The notes beneath the pieces were generated by a model. It was not told the origin of the DNA. It saw nothing but the letters and a program-made list of their open reading frames with translations, and made no database searches. From NCBI RefSeq assembly GCF_006715085.1, contig NZ_VFMM01000001.1, positions 1,550,001 to 1,614,000 of the forward strand: 64,000 nucleotides of DNA, given 5' to 3'. Shown here in pieces: positions 54,114 through 62,334 of this stretch. How positions within the stretch are numbered: position 1 is the stretch's first letter; each line of letters starts with the position of its first letter. This DNA is from Kribbella jejuensis (GTDB lineage: Bacteria; Actinomycetota; Actinomycetes; Propionibacteriales; Kribbellaceae). The translations under genes and the position numbers were made by a program.

Positions 54114-55550
54114 ATGCAAGCGCGCTACCTCCCCGCCAGTACGTTGACCGGCCTGCTCGGCGAGTGGGCCGATGGGACCGGTCCGGCGTACCGGGTCCTG
54201 GCCGAGCGGCTCCGGCTGCTCATCGCGGACGGGCGGATCATGCCCGGCTCGCGGCTCCCCAGCGAGCGCGAACTGACCGACGCGCTCGGCGTCAGTCGTA
54301 CGACGGTGGCGTCGGCGTATCGCGAGCTGCGCGACAGCGGGTACCTGACCAGCCGGCGCGGATCCGGGAGCGTGACCGCGCTGCCCTCGAAGGTCGAGCC
54401 CGAACTCGGACGGCACCACGCGCCGGGAATCGACACCGAGGGGCTGTACGACTTCACCTGCGCGGCGCCCTCCGCCGTACCAGGAATCAGTACGGCGGTC
54501 GCAACCGCCGCTGAGGCCCTGCCGCTGCACCTTGCGACGCCGGGGTACCACCCGCAGGGCCTGCCGGTACTGCGGGCCGAGATCGCAGCGGCGTACGGCG
54601 AGCGCGGGCTGCCGACGTCCGCGGACCAGATCATCGTCACCGCCGGGGCGCTCGCGGCGACGTCGATCGCGGTCCGCGCGCTCACCCAGATCGGCGACCG
54701 GGTGCTGACCGAGAGCCCGACGCACCCGAACTCCGTCGACGCGATCCGGCGCAGCGGCTGCCGTGTGGTCGCGGTCCCGATGTCGCCCGGCGGCTGGGAC
54801 TTACCGTTGCTGGAAGCAACCATCCGGCAGACCGCGCCACGGGCCGCCTGGCTGGTGGTGGACTTCCAGAACCCGACCGGTTTTCTGATGCCGGCGGGTG
54901 ACCGGCAGCGGCTGGCGCGGGCGTTCGCGCGGGCGCGGACGACGGCGATCGTGGACGAGACGCTGTTCGAGCTGTCGCTGGACGGGCAGGAGATGCCGCC
55001 GCCGTTCGCGTCGTACGACCCGGACGGGGTGATCACGGTCGGGTCGGTGAGCAAGTCGTTCTGGGGCGGGCTGCGGATCGGCTGGATGCGCGTGCCGGAG
55101 GCGCTGGTCGCCCGGGTACTGGACGCGCGGGCGTCGATGGACCTCGGCGCGCCGGTGCTGGAGCAGCTGGTGGTCGCGGATCTGCTGCGCCGGCGGTCGA
55201 CGTTGTTGCCGGAGCGCCGGGCCGCGCTGGCTCGCCGGCGGGACGCGCTGGCAGCCGCGGTCTCGGCCGAGCTGCCGTCGTGGCGGTTCCGGCTGCCGTC
55301 GGGCGGGCTGTCGTTGTGGTGCGAGCTGCCCGAACCGGTCGGCTCCAGCCTCGTCGGCGTTGCCCAGCGCAACGGCGCCCTGCTCGTCGCCGGCTCCCGC
55401 TTCTCCCCCGACGGCGGCCTCGAGTCCTTCATCCGCCTCCCGTTCACCCTCGACGAGGACGCCCTGCGCGACGGCGTACACCGGCTGGCCGAGTCGTACG
55501 ACTCCCTCACCGTCACCCCCACCCGCCGTAGCGGGGTGATGATCGCGTGA
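54114..55550 (+). CDS. MocR/GntR-type aminotransferase-fold regulator (YczR-like)
   Basis: 478 aa. The N-terminal GntR winged helix (~20-90) has GSRLPSERELTDALGVSRTTVASAYREL (in part: LPSERELTDALGVSRTT) and GYLTSRRGSGS. A linker follows, then a fold-type I PLP domain (~120-470) with the lysine in SVSKSFWGGLRIGW and acid in VVDFQNPTGF. It binds PLP but is usually not catalytic in the MocR family. It controls the divergent yczE gene and probably itself. Which amine or PLP form is sensed is unknown. Confidence 0.93.
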   Translation: MQARYLPASTLTGLLGEWADGTGPAYRVLAERLRLLIADGRIMPGSRLPSERELTDALGVSRTTVASAYRELRDSGYLTSRRGSGSVTALPSKVEPELGRHHAPGIDTEGLYDFTCAAPSAVPGISTAVATAAEALPLHLATPGYHPQGLPVLRAEIAAAYGERGLPTSADQIIVTAGALAATSIAVRALTQIGDRVLTESPTHPNSVDAIRRSGCRVVAVPMSPGGWDLPLLEATIRQTAPRAAWLVVDFQNPTGFLMPAGDRQRLARAFARARTTAIVDETLFELSLDGQEMPPPFASYDPDGVITVGSVSKSFWGGLRIGWMRVPEALVARVLDARASMDLGAPVLEQLVVADLLRRRSTLLPERRAALARRRDALAAAVSAELPSWRFRLPSGGLSLWCELPEPVGSSLVGVAQRNGALLVAGSRFSPDGGLESFIRLPFTLDEDALRDGVHRLAESYDSLTVTPTRRSGVMIA

Positions 55551-55650
55551 TGGCGGGCCACACGTGATCGTGCCGTAAGGGGTGTGGGGAAGGCTCGGTT
55601 TACCAGGGGCGTTGAGGGACTATGAGAGTCACACTGCGAGAGGCGTGAGA

Positions 55651-56295
55651 ATGTCGTTCTTCACCCGCAACACCGCCATGGTCGAGCCACAGGCCGCACT
55701 GCCCGGCCGGCCCACCCCCGGCTTCGCCGTACCCGACGAGAACATCGTCCTGCACACTCCGCAGACCGCCGCCGCGCCTGAGGGCTTCGAGGAGGTCTGG
55801 TTCGGCACGGGCTGTTTCTGGGGTACCGAGGAGATCTTCTGGCAGCAGCCCGGCGTGTACACCACCGCCGTCGGGTACGCGGGCGGTTACACCCCGAACC
55901 CGACGTACGAAGAGGTCTGCACCGGCCGCACCGGCCACGCCGAGGCGGTCCGCGTCGTGTACGACCCGACCAAGACCACCTTCACCGACCTGCTGAAGGT
56001 CTTCTGGGAGACCCACGACCCGACCCAGGGCATGCGCCAGGGCAACGACCTCGGTTCGCAGTACCGCTCGGCCATCTACTACACCACCGACGCCCAGCGC
56101 ACCGAGGCCGAACGCACCCGCGACCTCTACGCCCCCGTCATCAAGCCCCGCGGCTACGACGACATCACCACCGAAATAGCCCCCGCCCAAACCTTCTACT
56201 ACGCCGAGCCCTACCACCAGCAGTACCTCCACAAAAACCCCAACGGCTACCGCTGCCACAGCAACACCGGCGTACCGTTCCCGGCTGACAACTGA
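55651..56295 (+). CDS. msrA: Peptide methionine-S-sulfoxide reductase A
   Basis: 214 aa, reduces the S-form of methionine sulfoxide in proteins and free. Catalytic motif GTGCFWGTEE (Cys ~52), GYAGGYTPNPTYEEVCTGRTGHAEAV (in part: GYAGGYTPNPTYEEV, GHAEAV) and the C-terminal NGYRCHSNTGVPFP with the resolving Cys. ATG 55651 follows a GAGAGGCGTGAGA site. The N-terminal ~45 residues before the domain are longer than in the minimal enzyme but normal for actinobacteria. Apparently monocistronic. Repair of oxidative damage, together with mycothiol-dependent systems, is expected. Confidence 0.95.
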   Translation: MSFFTRNTAMVEPQAALPGRPTPGFAVPDENIVLHTPQTAAAPEGFEEVWFGTGCFWGTEEIFWQQPGVYTTAVGYAGGYTPNPTYEEVCTGRTGHAEAVRVVYDPTKTTFTDLLKVFWETHDPTQGMRQGNDLGSQYRSAIYYTTDAQRTEAERTRDLYAPVIKPRGYDDITTEIAPAQTFYYAEPYHQQYLHKNPNGYRCHSNTGVPFPADN

Positions 56296-56317
56296 GGGCT
56301 CTGACGCGAGGAGCCGT

Positions 56318-56851
56318 CTACTCCCTGGTCTCAGGCGTCGCTTCGGTGAGCAACGCAATCCGCCGGCGGAGCCGCCTGGGCCAGTACCACCGGGCGTACA
56401 GGAGTCCCGCAGCCACGGGTGCACCCAACAGCTCCCACGGGGATCCGCCGGCGGCTCCCGCAATGGTCCCGAGCAGTATGGCCGCCGGCACGATGATGAA
56501 CAGCCAACGAGTCCGGCCGGTGTAGCTCTCGAGATATCGGGACGCGATGCGCAGGGCCGCCGACCGGACCTCGTCATCTTCAGGCGCGGGACCACCCGTT
56601 GCAGCGCGCTGGGCGAGGCGGGCCTTCTCAGCCGATATGTCACCTTCTGCGTCCTTCAACCCTCGACGCCACCTGGCGCTCCACCAGCCCATCGCCAATC
56701 CGAAGGGGACGCCAGTGACAATGACCCCTACGCCAGCGGCCGTCCAACTCGACCCGTCGTGCTTGATGAAGGCACCCATCGCCACCCCGAACAGGACGCC
56801 GCCCAGCACACCTAGAATCCACCCAGGGACCTCGACCGGCTCGCTCCGCAT
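56318..56851 (-). CDS. Small membrane protein, 177 aa
   Basis: Two hydrophobic hairpins: VPGWILGVLGGVLFGVAMGAF and AAGVGVIVTGVPFGLAMGWW near the start, then a charged cytoplasmic stretch (~60-110, RWRRGLKDAEGDISAEKARLAQR in part), and a second pair of helices (WLFIIVPAAILLGTIAG and PWELLGAPVAAGLLYARWYWP). This gives four membrane segments. Not recognised beyond that. Convergent with msrA, with ~20 bases between the stops. Confidence 0.7.
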   Translation of the reverse strand: MRSEPVEVPGWILGVLGGVLFGVAMGAFIKHDGSSWTAAGVGVIVTGVPFGLAMGWWSARWRRGLKDAEGDISAEKARLAQRAATGGPAPEDDEVRSAALRIASRYLESYTGRTRWLFIIVPAAILLGTIAGAAGGSPWELLGAPVAAGLLYARWYWPRRLRRRIALLTEATPETRE

Positions 56852-56890
56852 GTGCTGATCATCGGCCAGAGCCAGCCCCGGTGTCCCGCT

Positions 56891-57655
56891 CTATCGGCGT
56901 GGGCGGCGGGCTAGGTGGATGTGGATTTGGGCGTCTAGTTCTACGGTTTCGGGGAGGGCCTGGAGGGTTTGGCGGAAGAGTTGGGCTCGGTCGGTGGGGT
57001 GGAGCATTACGTATGCCGAGACCGTGGAGAGTTGTCCGATGTAGTCCTGGGCGGTTGTCGTCACGCGGCGTTCGATCACCGACTGGCGGACATCGGTGAA
57101 CCACTCGGACTGCTGGAGCTCGGTGCCCGGCCACTGCATCGGGCGATCCGCGGAGGTGCCGTCGGGCGACGGGACGCCGTCGTCGTTCAGGTACGGCGCA
57201 CGCGCCGCGCGTACTGCCTCCTTGAGGGCGGGGTCGGCCAGCTGGATCGGTACGCCGAACGATGCGAACACACCGCCCGGCCGAACGAGCGCGGCCATCC
57301 GGTCCCACCGGCCCTCGGGTTTGGTCCAATGCAGCGCGGCAGCCGCGTACACCAGCTCGTACGACGGCTCGAGCGGCAGGTCCTCGAACGCCGCTTGCAC
57401 CGTCGTGACGGTTGCCGGCACATGTTTGCGCAACTCCGCGAGCATGGCCGGGTCCGGATCGGTCGCCGTGACCGCGATCCCCGCCTGTGCGAACAGCCGG
57501 GTTGCCTTGCCCGTCCCCGCGCCGATCTCGAGGGCAGTCCGGATCGGCCCACCGGCGTACGCGGTCACCAACTCAAGGAGTTCCACGGGGTACCCGGGGC
57601 GGAACCGCTCGTACGCCTCTGCCACCGTCCCGAAGCTCAGCGCACGCTCAACCAT
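56891..57655 (-). CDS. Class I SAM-dependent methyltransferase
   Basis: 254 aa from ATG 57655. The SAM motif is TALEIGAGTGKATRLF (~40-55), the acidic motif II VTATDPDPAMLAELRK, and AAFEDLPLEPSYELVYAAAALHW (in part: YELVYAAAALHW) is motif IV. The N-terminal FGTVAEAYERFRPGYP is typical of the UbiE/COQ5-related methyltransferase group that acts on small molecules. The C-terminal half (QWPGTELQQSEWFTDVRQ) is the substrate cap. Substrate unknown. An alternative longer start at 57685 exists. Confidence 0.87.
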   Translation of the reverse strand: MVERALSFGTVAEAYERFRPGYPVELLELVTAYAGGPIRTALEIGAGTGKATRLFAQAGIAVTATDPDPAMLAELRKHVPATVTTVQAAFEDLPLEPSYELVYAAAALHWTKPEGRWDRMAALVRPGGVFASFGVPIQLADPALKEAVRAARAPYLNDDGVPSPDGTSADRPMQWPGTELQQSEWFTDVRQSVIERRVTTTAQDYIGQLSTVSAYVMLHPTDRAQLFRQTLQALPETVELDAQIHIHLARRPRR

Positions 57656-57753
57656 GCGGGCATCCTGGCACCTTCCACGCCGCACCGCCCGCCATTTACG
57701 AGCAACCCGGAACGGACCAGCTGTAGTTGGCGCTCGTGTCTTACGGTGTCCGG

Positions 57754-58119
57754 GTGAAGAACGATGACCGCCGCCTGCGCCGGTTGGTGGTGGGTGACGT
57801 CACCTGGCGTTGGACGGTCCGTCAGCGTGTGGGGCGCACGTACGGCTTGACGCTCGCCCTGTTTCCTGAGGGCACGCAGCGCCGGCTGGTCTTCGTGTTC
57901 CGGCCCGGCCCGGACCGCGTCGTCTCGAACACGTACTTCGATGCCGGGGCCTTGATGCGCCTGCCGGATCGCAGCTATCTCAACCTTTTCGAGCCTGGAA
58001 CTGTTCGCCGGCTCCTGGATGCGGCGACGTCGACGCTTGACCCGTTCGGAAGCGAGCCGGTAACCGAAGTCGACGGTTGGCCGTACTTCGACGCAGTCGT
58101 GGACTCAGCCGGCGCATAA
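57754..58119 (+). CDS. Unrecognised protein, ~121 aa, 3' end overlaps the flippase gene
   Basis: From GTG 57754 (VKNDDRRLRRLVVGDVTWRW); 57736 and 57727 are other in-frame starts. A beta-rich, Arg-rich soluble domain with DVTWRWTVRQRVG, RRLVFVFRPGPDRVVSN and DGWPYFDAVVDSAGA. No membrane segment or catalytic motif. The last 145 bases lie opposite the 3' coding end of the flippase-like gene. The clean codon bias supports coding here, but the family is not recognised. Confidence 0.55.
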   Translation: MKNDDRRLRRLVVGDVTWRWTVRQRVGRTYGLTLALFPEGTQRRLVFVFRPGPDRVVSNTYFDAGALMRLPDRSYLNLFEPGTVRRLLDAATSTLDPFGSEPVTEVDGWPYFDAVVDSAGA

Positions 58120-59036
58120 GACGCGGTGGCAGGCCGGGATCGATGCGCAACTACCAGGACAATGGCCCCGGGTAGCGTTGCGACCAGGGCGAGTACGCCG
58201 TACACGACCGCGACGGTGAAGCCCAGCGAAGCGCCTAGTCCGACAGAGCTGAAGGCCCAGGCGGCCGCGCCCTCGCGCGGACCCCATCCTGCGATGTTCG
58301 TCGGCAGCGCCGAGGCCGTCAGTACGACCAATGCCACAGGCAACAACCGGCTCAGCGACAGCGAGGCGCCGGTCGCGCGGACGGCGATCAGGAACACCGC
58401 GGCGTGGCCGAGCACGACGAGCGCAGAGGCGAGCAGGATGCCCGGCCCGGCCCGCGGCGCGAGGATCGCGTTGCGCAGGTCGCTGGTGAAGCCGCGTCCG
58501 AGCCGCGACGTGAGGCGACGGTGATTCAGGCAGAGCAGTGTGATTGTCAGCGCTGCGGCGACGACGAACGTCACGGTGACCAGCCGAACGATGGCCGGCC
58601 ACGGCAGCAGGAACAGTGCACCGACCGTCAGCACGAGCTGCACCGCAAATCCCGACGTTCGCTCCCACGCGACCGCTCGCAGGCTTCGGCCCAGGTCGCC
58701 GAGCACGCGTCCGTGGCGCACGGCGCGGTGTACGTCGCCCAGCACTCCGCCGGGCAGCGTGGCGTTGAGGAACTGGGACCGGTAGTACGCAGCCACCGCG
58801 GTCCGCAGCGGCAACTCGACGCCGAGCCCGCGGGCGACGAGCCTCCACCGCCACGCACAGCACAACGTGGTCAGCGAAGTGATGGCGAACGCAGCAGCGA
58901 GCGGCCAACCTGTGGTCAGCCGGAGCCCGTGCACCAACGGGCCCGTCCCCATTCGCCACAGGAGCACAGCGAGGATCGCCGCGCCACCCGCCGCGCGTGC
59001 CCAGGTCCAGATCGTTCGGCTGATGGTGGTTCCCAT
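57975..59036 (-). CDS. Lysylphosphatidylglycerol-synthase-type flippase-like membrane protein
   Basis: 353 aa from ATG 59036 (ATG 59117 is a longer alternative). About eight helices of the UPF0104/AglD/MprF-N family: TLCCAWRWRLVARGLGVELPL, AYYRSQFLNATLPGGVLGDVHRAVRHGR (in part: SQFLNATLPGGVLGDVHRA) and TNIAGWGPREGAAAWAF are hallmarks. It probably flips a lipid or lipid-linked glycan. The last ~48 residues (YAPAESTTASKYGQP...) are polar and lie antisense to the neighbouring gene. Divergent from the CDP-alcohol phosphotransferase/sulfatase fusion, so the two probably act on the same lipid or polymer. Confidence 0.8.
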   Translation of the reverse strand: MGTTISRTIWTWARAAGGAAILAVLLWRMGTGPLVHGLRLTTGWPLAAAFAITSLTTLCCAWRWRLVARGLGVELPLRTAVAAYYRSQFLNATLPGGVLGDVHRAVRHGRVLGDLGRSLRAVAWERTSGFAVQLVLTVGALFLLPWPAIVRLVTVTFVVAAALTITLLCLNHRRLTSRLGRGFTSDLRNAILAPRAGPGILLASALVVLGHAAVFLIAVRATGASLSLSRLLPVALVVLTASALPTNIAGWGPREGAAAWAFSSVGLGASLGFTVAVVYGVLALVATLPGAIVLVVAHRSRPATASYAPAESTTASKYGQPSTSVTGSLPNGSSVDVAASRSRRTVPGSKRLR

Positions 59037-59132
59037 CTCGTAGTCGGGCGTCGTACGAGTAACACCGTCGCCGGCTGAACCGGTGCGACGCTGTTCTCGT
59101 ATGACCGTCGTACCCATAGATACGGAGGCACT

Positions 59133-61424
59133 GTGCGTCTGGTTCGGGGTCAGGTGAACAAAGGCACCCTGATCGGTCCGCTCACCGGCTTTGCATGCCT
59201 GCTCGCATTACTCGGCGTACTCACGGCGCTCGCCGGCCTCGACGTCGTCGGCTGGGCAGCCGGCCTCGCCTCCGGGGCAGGTCTTGCCGTTCTGCTCGTC
59301 CGTGCGATGGCGAATCACTGTCGGGACCGGTTGGCGCCCGCTGACACAGTGACACTGACCCGCGCGGTCCTCGCCTGCGGGGTCGCGGCGCTCACGGCGG
59401 CGTCGTTCGGCGGCGAGGCATCGGTGGCGATCCTCGTCGTACTCTCGACGATCGCGCTGGTCCTCGACGGGGTGGACGGTCAGGTCGCTCGGCGTACCGG
59501 CACCGCGTCGGCGTTCGGGGCACGGTTCGACATGGAAGTCGACGCGTTCCTCATCATGGTCCTGAGCGTGTACGTCGCCCGTACGACGGGCTGGTGGGTG
59601 CTCGCCATCGGCGCGGCCCGGTACGCGTTCGTGGCCGCAAGCTGGGCGTGGCCGTGGCTGCGCGGCTCGCTCCCGCCCCGCTACTGGGCCAAGGTGGTCG
59701 CCGCGATCCAGGGCATCACGCTGACCGCCGTGGCAGCCGGTTTCCTGCCCCATGCCGTGACGGTAGTGGTGGTGCTGATCGCGCTGGCACTGCTGACCGA
59801 GTCGTTCGGCAACAGTGTCTGGAGGCTGTGGCGGCTGGCCGGAAGCCCGCACTTCACTCGTGCCACCGTGACGTCGGCGCTGGCGGTAGTCCTGGTCTGG
59901 GCAGCGCTGATCGTGCCGGATCACACCAGCGGCCTCACATTCCTCCGGATCCCGCTCGAGGGCCTGGTGTTCGTCGTACTCGTCTGCGTCCTGCCGTCGA
60001 AACCGGCGCGGATCCTCGCACTGATCAGCGGCTTCCTCCTCGGGGTGCTCATGATCCTGCGGCTGCTCGACCGAGGCTTCTACTTCGCCTTCGACCGCGC
60101 CTTCCACCCCGTGTACGACGCGGCGTACGCCGGCTCAGCGCTGGGCCTGCTCGGTGACTCGATCGGCCGCGTTGGAGCGCTCGCCGCCTTCATCGCAGCC
60201 GGACTGCTCCTGGTGGCGCTGCTCGTACTGCTGCCGCTGTCGGCGCTGCGGGTGACCCGGCTCGTGGTGAGACACCGGCGGCCGGCGGCCCGGATCGTCG
60301 CCGTCCTGGCCGTGATCGCGATCGTGCCGGCGCTGACCGGCGCCGGGCCGCAGCCCGTACGAGCGATCGCCTCGACCTCCGCGGCTCGGCTCGCCACGCA
60401 GGTCCGTGACGACCTTCGCGACCAGCGGGAGTTCGCGAAGGCGCTACAGCAGGATGCCTTCCGCGACGTCCCGGGCAACGACTTGCTGACCGATCTGAGA
60501 GGCAAGGACGTACTCCTGGTCTTCGTGGAGAGCTACGGGCGCACGGCACTCGACTTCCCCGTGGTCGGGTCGGCGCTCGAGGCCGGGGACCGGCGGCTGC
60601 AACAGGCGGGCTTCTCTTCGCGCAGCGGCTACCTCACCTCGCCGACCTTCGGCGGCATCAGCTGGCTGGCGCACTCCACGTTGCAGTCCGGGCTGTGGGT
60701 GAACAGCCAGCAGCGGTACGACCACCTCGTCACCCTCGATCGGCTCACTCTCACCGAGGCGTTCGGTCGCGCGGGCTGGCGGACAGTCGCCGACGTACCG
60801 TCGAACGACGAGGACTGGCCGGTGGCGAAGACCTACTACCACTACGACATGGTTTACGACCGCCGGAACGTGGGGTATGCCGGGCCGACGTTCAGCTATG
60901 CCTCGATGCCTGACCAGTACACCCTGGCCGCACTCCAGCGGCTGGAGTTGGACAAGCCGAACCGCGCTCCCGTCATGGCCGAGGTCGACCTGGTTTCCAG
61001 CCACACGCCCTGGGCGCCGCTCCCCCGGCTGGTCGACTGGAACCAGGTGGGCAACGGCTCGATCTTCGACCCGATGCCGGCCGAGGGCGACTCCCCCGAA
61101 GACGTGTGGCGACAGCCCGACCGGGTGAAGCCGGCCTATGCACAGTCCATCGCGTACTCGCTCGACGCGCTGACGTCGTTCGTCCAACAGCTCCACGACC
61201 GCAATCTGGTACTCGTCGTCCTCGGCGATCACCAGCCCGCCAGCATCGTCTCGGGCAACGGGGCAAGCCACGACGTACCAGTGAGCATCATCGCCGCCGA
61301 TCCAACCGTCACCAATCGAGCAGCGACCTGGGGCTGGCACCCCGGCCTGCGCCCCACCGCCAACGCCCCGGTCTGGCCCATGGACACCTTCCGCGACCGC
61401 TTCCTGACCACCTACAGCCGATAA
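59133..61424 (+). CDS. CDP-alcohol phosphotransferase-sulfatase domain fusion
   Basis: 763 aa from GTG 59133 behind GGAGG. The N-terminal membrane domain (~65-240) has the full CDP-alcohol motif DG..DG..AR(x8)G..D..D at 112-137 (D112, D115, G116, A119, R120, G129, D133, D137). A middle set of helices (~245-430) follows. The C-terminal alkaline-phosphatase/sulfatase-fold domain (~450-763) faces outside, with metal-binding VFVESYGRTALD (E466), TSPTFGGISWLAHSTLQSG and GDHQPAS (D699 region). It resembles LtaS-type phosphoglycerol transferases joined to a phospholipid synthase. Expected product: a phosphoglycerol- or phosphopolyol-modified lipid or polymer. Confidence 0.85.
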   Translation: MRLVRGQVNKGTLIGPLTGFACLLALLGVLTALAGLDVVGWAAGLASGAGLAVLLVRAMANHCRDRLAPADTVTLTRAVLACGVAALTAASFGGEASVAILVVLSTIALVLDGVDGQVARRTGTASAFGARFDMEVDAFLIMVLSVYVARTTGWWVLAIGAARYAFVAASWAWPWLRGSLPPRYWAKVVAAIQGITLTAVAAGFLPHAVTVVVVLIALALLTESFGNSVWRLWRLAGSPHFTRATVTSALAVVLVWAALIVPDHTSGLTFLRIPLEGLVFVVLVCVLPSKPARILALISGFLLGVLMILRLLDRGFYFAFDRAFHPVYDAAYAGSALGLLGDSIGRVGALAAFIAAGLLLVALLVLLPLSALRVTRLVVRHRRPAARIVAVLAVIAIVPALTGAGPQPVRAIASTSAARLATQVRDDLRDQREFAKALQQDAFRDVPGNDLLTDLRGKDVLLVFVESYGRTALDFPVVGSALEAGDRRLQQAGFSSRSGYLTSPTFGGISWLAHSTLQSGLWVNSQQRYDHLVTLDRLTLTEAFGRAGWRTVADVPSNDEDWPVAKTYYHYDMVYDRRNVGYAGPTFSYASMPDQYTLAALQRLELDKPNRAPVMAEVDLVSSHTPWAPLPRLVDWNQVGNGSIFDPMPAEGDSPEDVWRQPDRVKPAYAQSIAYSLDALTSFVQQLHDRNLVLVVLGDHQPASIVSGNGASHDVPVSIIAADPTVTNRAATWGWHPGLRPTANAPVWPMDTFRDRFLTTYSR

Positions 61425-61510
61425 TCTTGGCCGAGTTGTCGGATCGGGGATCGGTGGTTCGTGGTGGGGGTGTAGGGGCGGTCGAGGGGCCGGTCCGTTG
61501 AGGAGGAGTT

Positions 61511-61864
61511 ATGGCTGAGTATCTCGTTGCGTTCAACGAGGAGTGGGTGCCGGACCACACGGAGGCGGAGCTGGCGGGGAAGTCTGCTGCGTTGCGGCCC
61601 TTGTTGGAGGAGATGCGGGCTGCGGGGGTGCTGATCTTCACGGGTGGCCTGGACCCGGACGCGCCGGTGTACTCGGTGGACGTGTCCAGCGGTGCGCCGC
61701 TGTTCACCGACGGCCCGTACGTCGAGTCGAAGGAGCACCTCGGCGGCTTCGCCGTACTGAACGTGCCCGACGACGAAGCCGCGCGCTACTGGGCAGGCAA
61801 AATCGCCACCGCCTGCGGCTGGCCCCAGCAGGTACACCAGTTCCGCGTCCCGAAGAAGCATTAG
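61511..61864 (+). CDS. YCII-related domain protein
   Basis: 117-aa soluble ferredoxin-like alpha/beta protein of the YCII family, strong ribosome site GAGGAGGAGTT before ATG 61511. Typical features: start YLVAFNEEWVP, the His of DHTEAEL, DGPYVESKEHLGGFAVLNVPD and a short C-terminal helix ending PKKH. In actinobacteria such domains often accompany sigma factors; none is next to this one. Role unknown. Confidence 0.87.
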   Translation: MAEYLVAFNEEWVPDHTEAELAGKSAALRPLLEEMRAAGVLIFTGGLDPDAPVYSVDVSSGAPLFTDGPYVESKEHLGGFAVLNVPDDEAARYWAGKIATACGWPQQVHQFRVPKKH

Positions 61865-61877
61865 CGATGATGGGCCG

Positions 61878-62334
61878 GTGCCGATCGCCGCAACGCATGA
61901 GCTGACCGCCGAGACGCTGACCGGGCCCGGCCGGGTGATCCTGCTCAACGGGACGTCGAGTTCGGGGAAGACCACGATCGCCCAAGAGCTGATGAACACG
62001 CTCGACGGGGTCTGGTACCACCTGAAGATCGACGACTTCCACCGGATCCGGGCCCGCCGCGAGTGGACCGACGAGACGTTCCTGCCGGTCTTCCAACGGA
62101 CCGTGCTCGGGTTCCACCGTGCCGTCGCAGGGATGGCGTCGGCCGGGAACGACGTGATCGTGCGCGCCGCCGTACAGTTCCCCCTCGTCCACGAGCACGG
62201 CGTGTACGACGTGGAAGTGGACTCGGAGGAACTGTCACCGGCCGAAATGCGCCGCGGCCGTCGGCGCTCGTCTCAGCGACGGGCCGCCGACAGCCTTCGA
62301 ACGGCTCAGAGCCTCCCGTCAGCCGGCTCGGTAG
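61878..62334 (+). pseudogene. Chloramphenicol-phosphotransferase-like P-loop protein, decayed
   Basis: Begins at GTG 61878 with VILLNGTSSSGKTT (Walker A), then LDGVWYHLKIDDFHRI and GFHRAVAGMASAGNDVIV, as in CPT-like kinases (~180 aa). The expected middle (EPWR...LFVGVHC...RGDR, ~45-50 residues) is missing: the sequence jumps from NDVIV to RAAVQFPLVHEHGVYDVEVD. Then one extra base at about 62247 shifts the frame. Reading +1 after that point restores CAAAVGARLSDGPPTAFERL to a stop at 62334, the normal family end. So one in-frame deletion plus one frameshift. The 3' end overlaps the heparinase-like gene by 16 bases. Confidence 0.72.
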
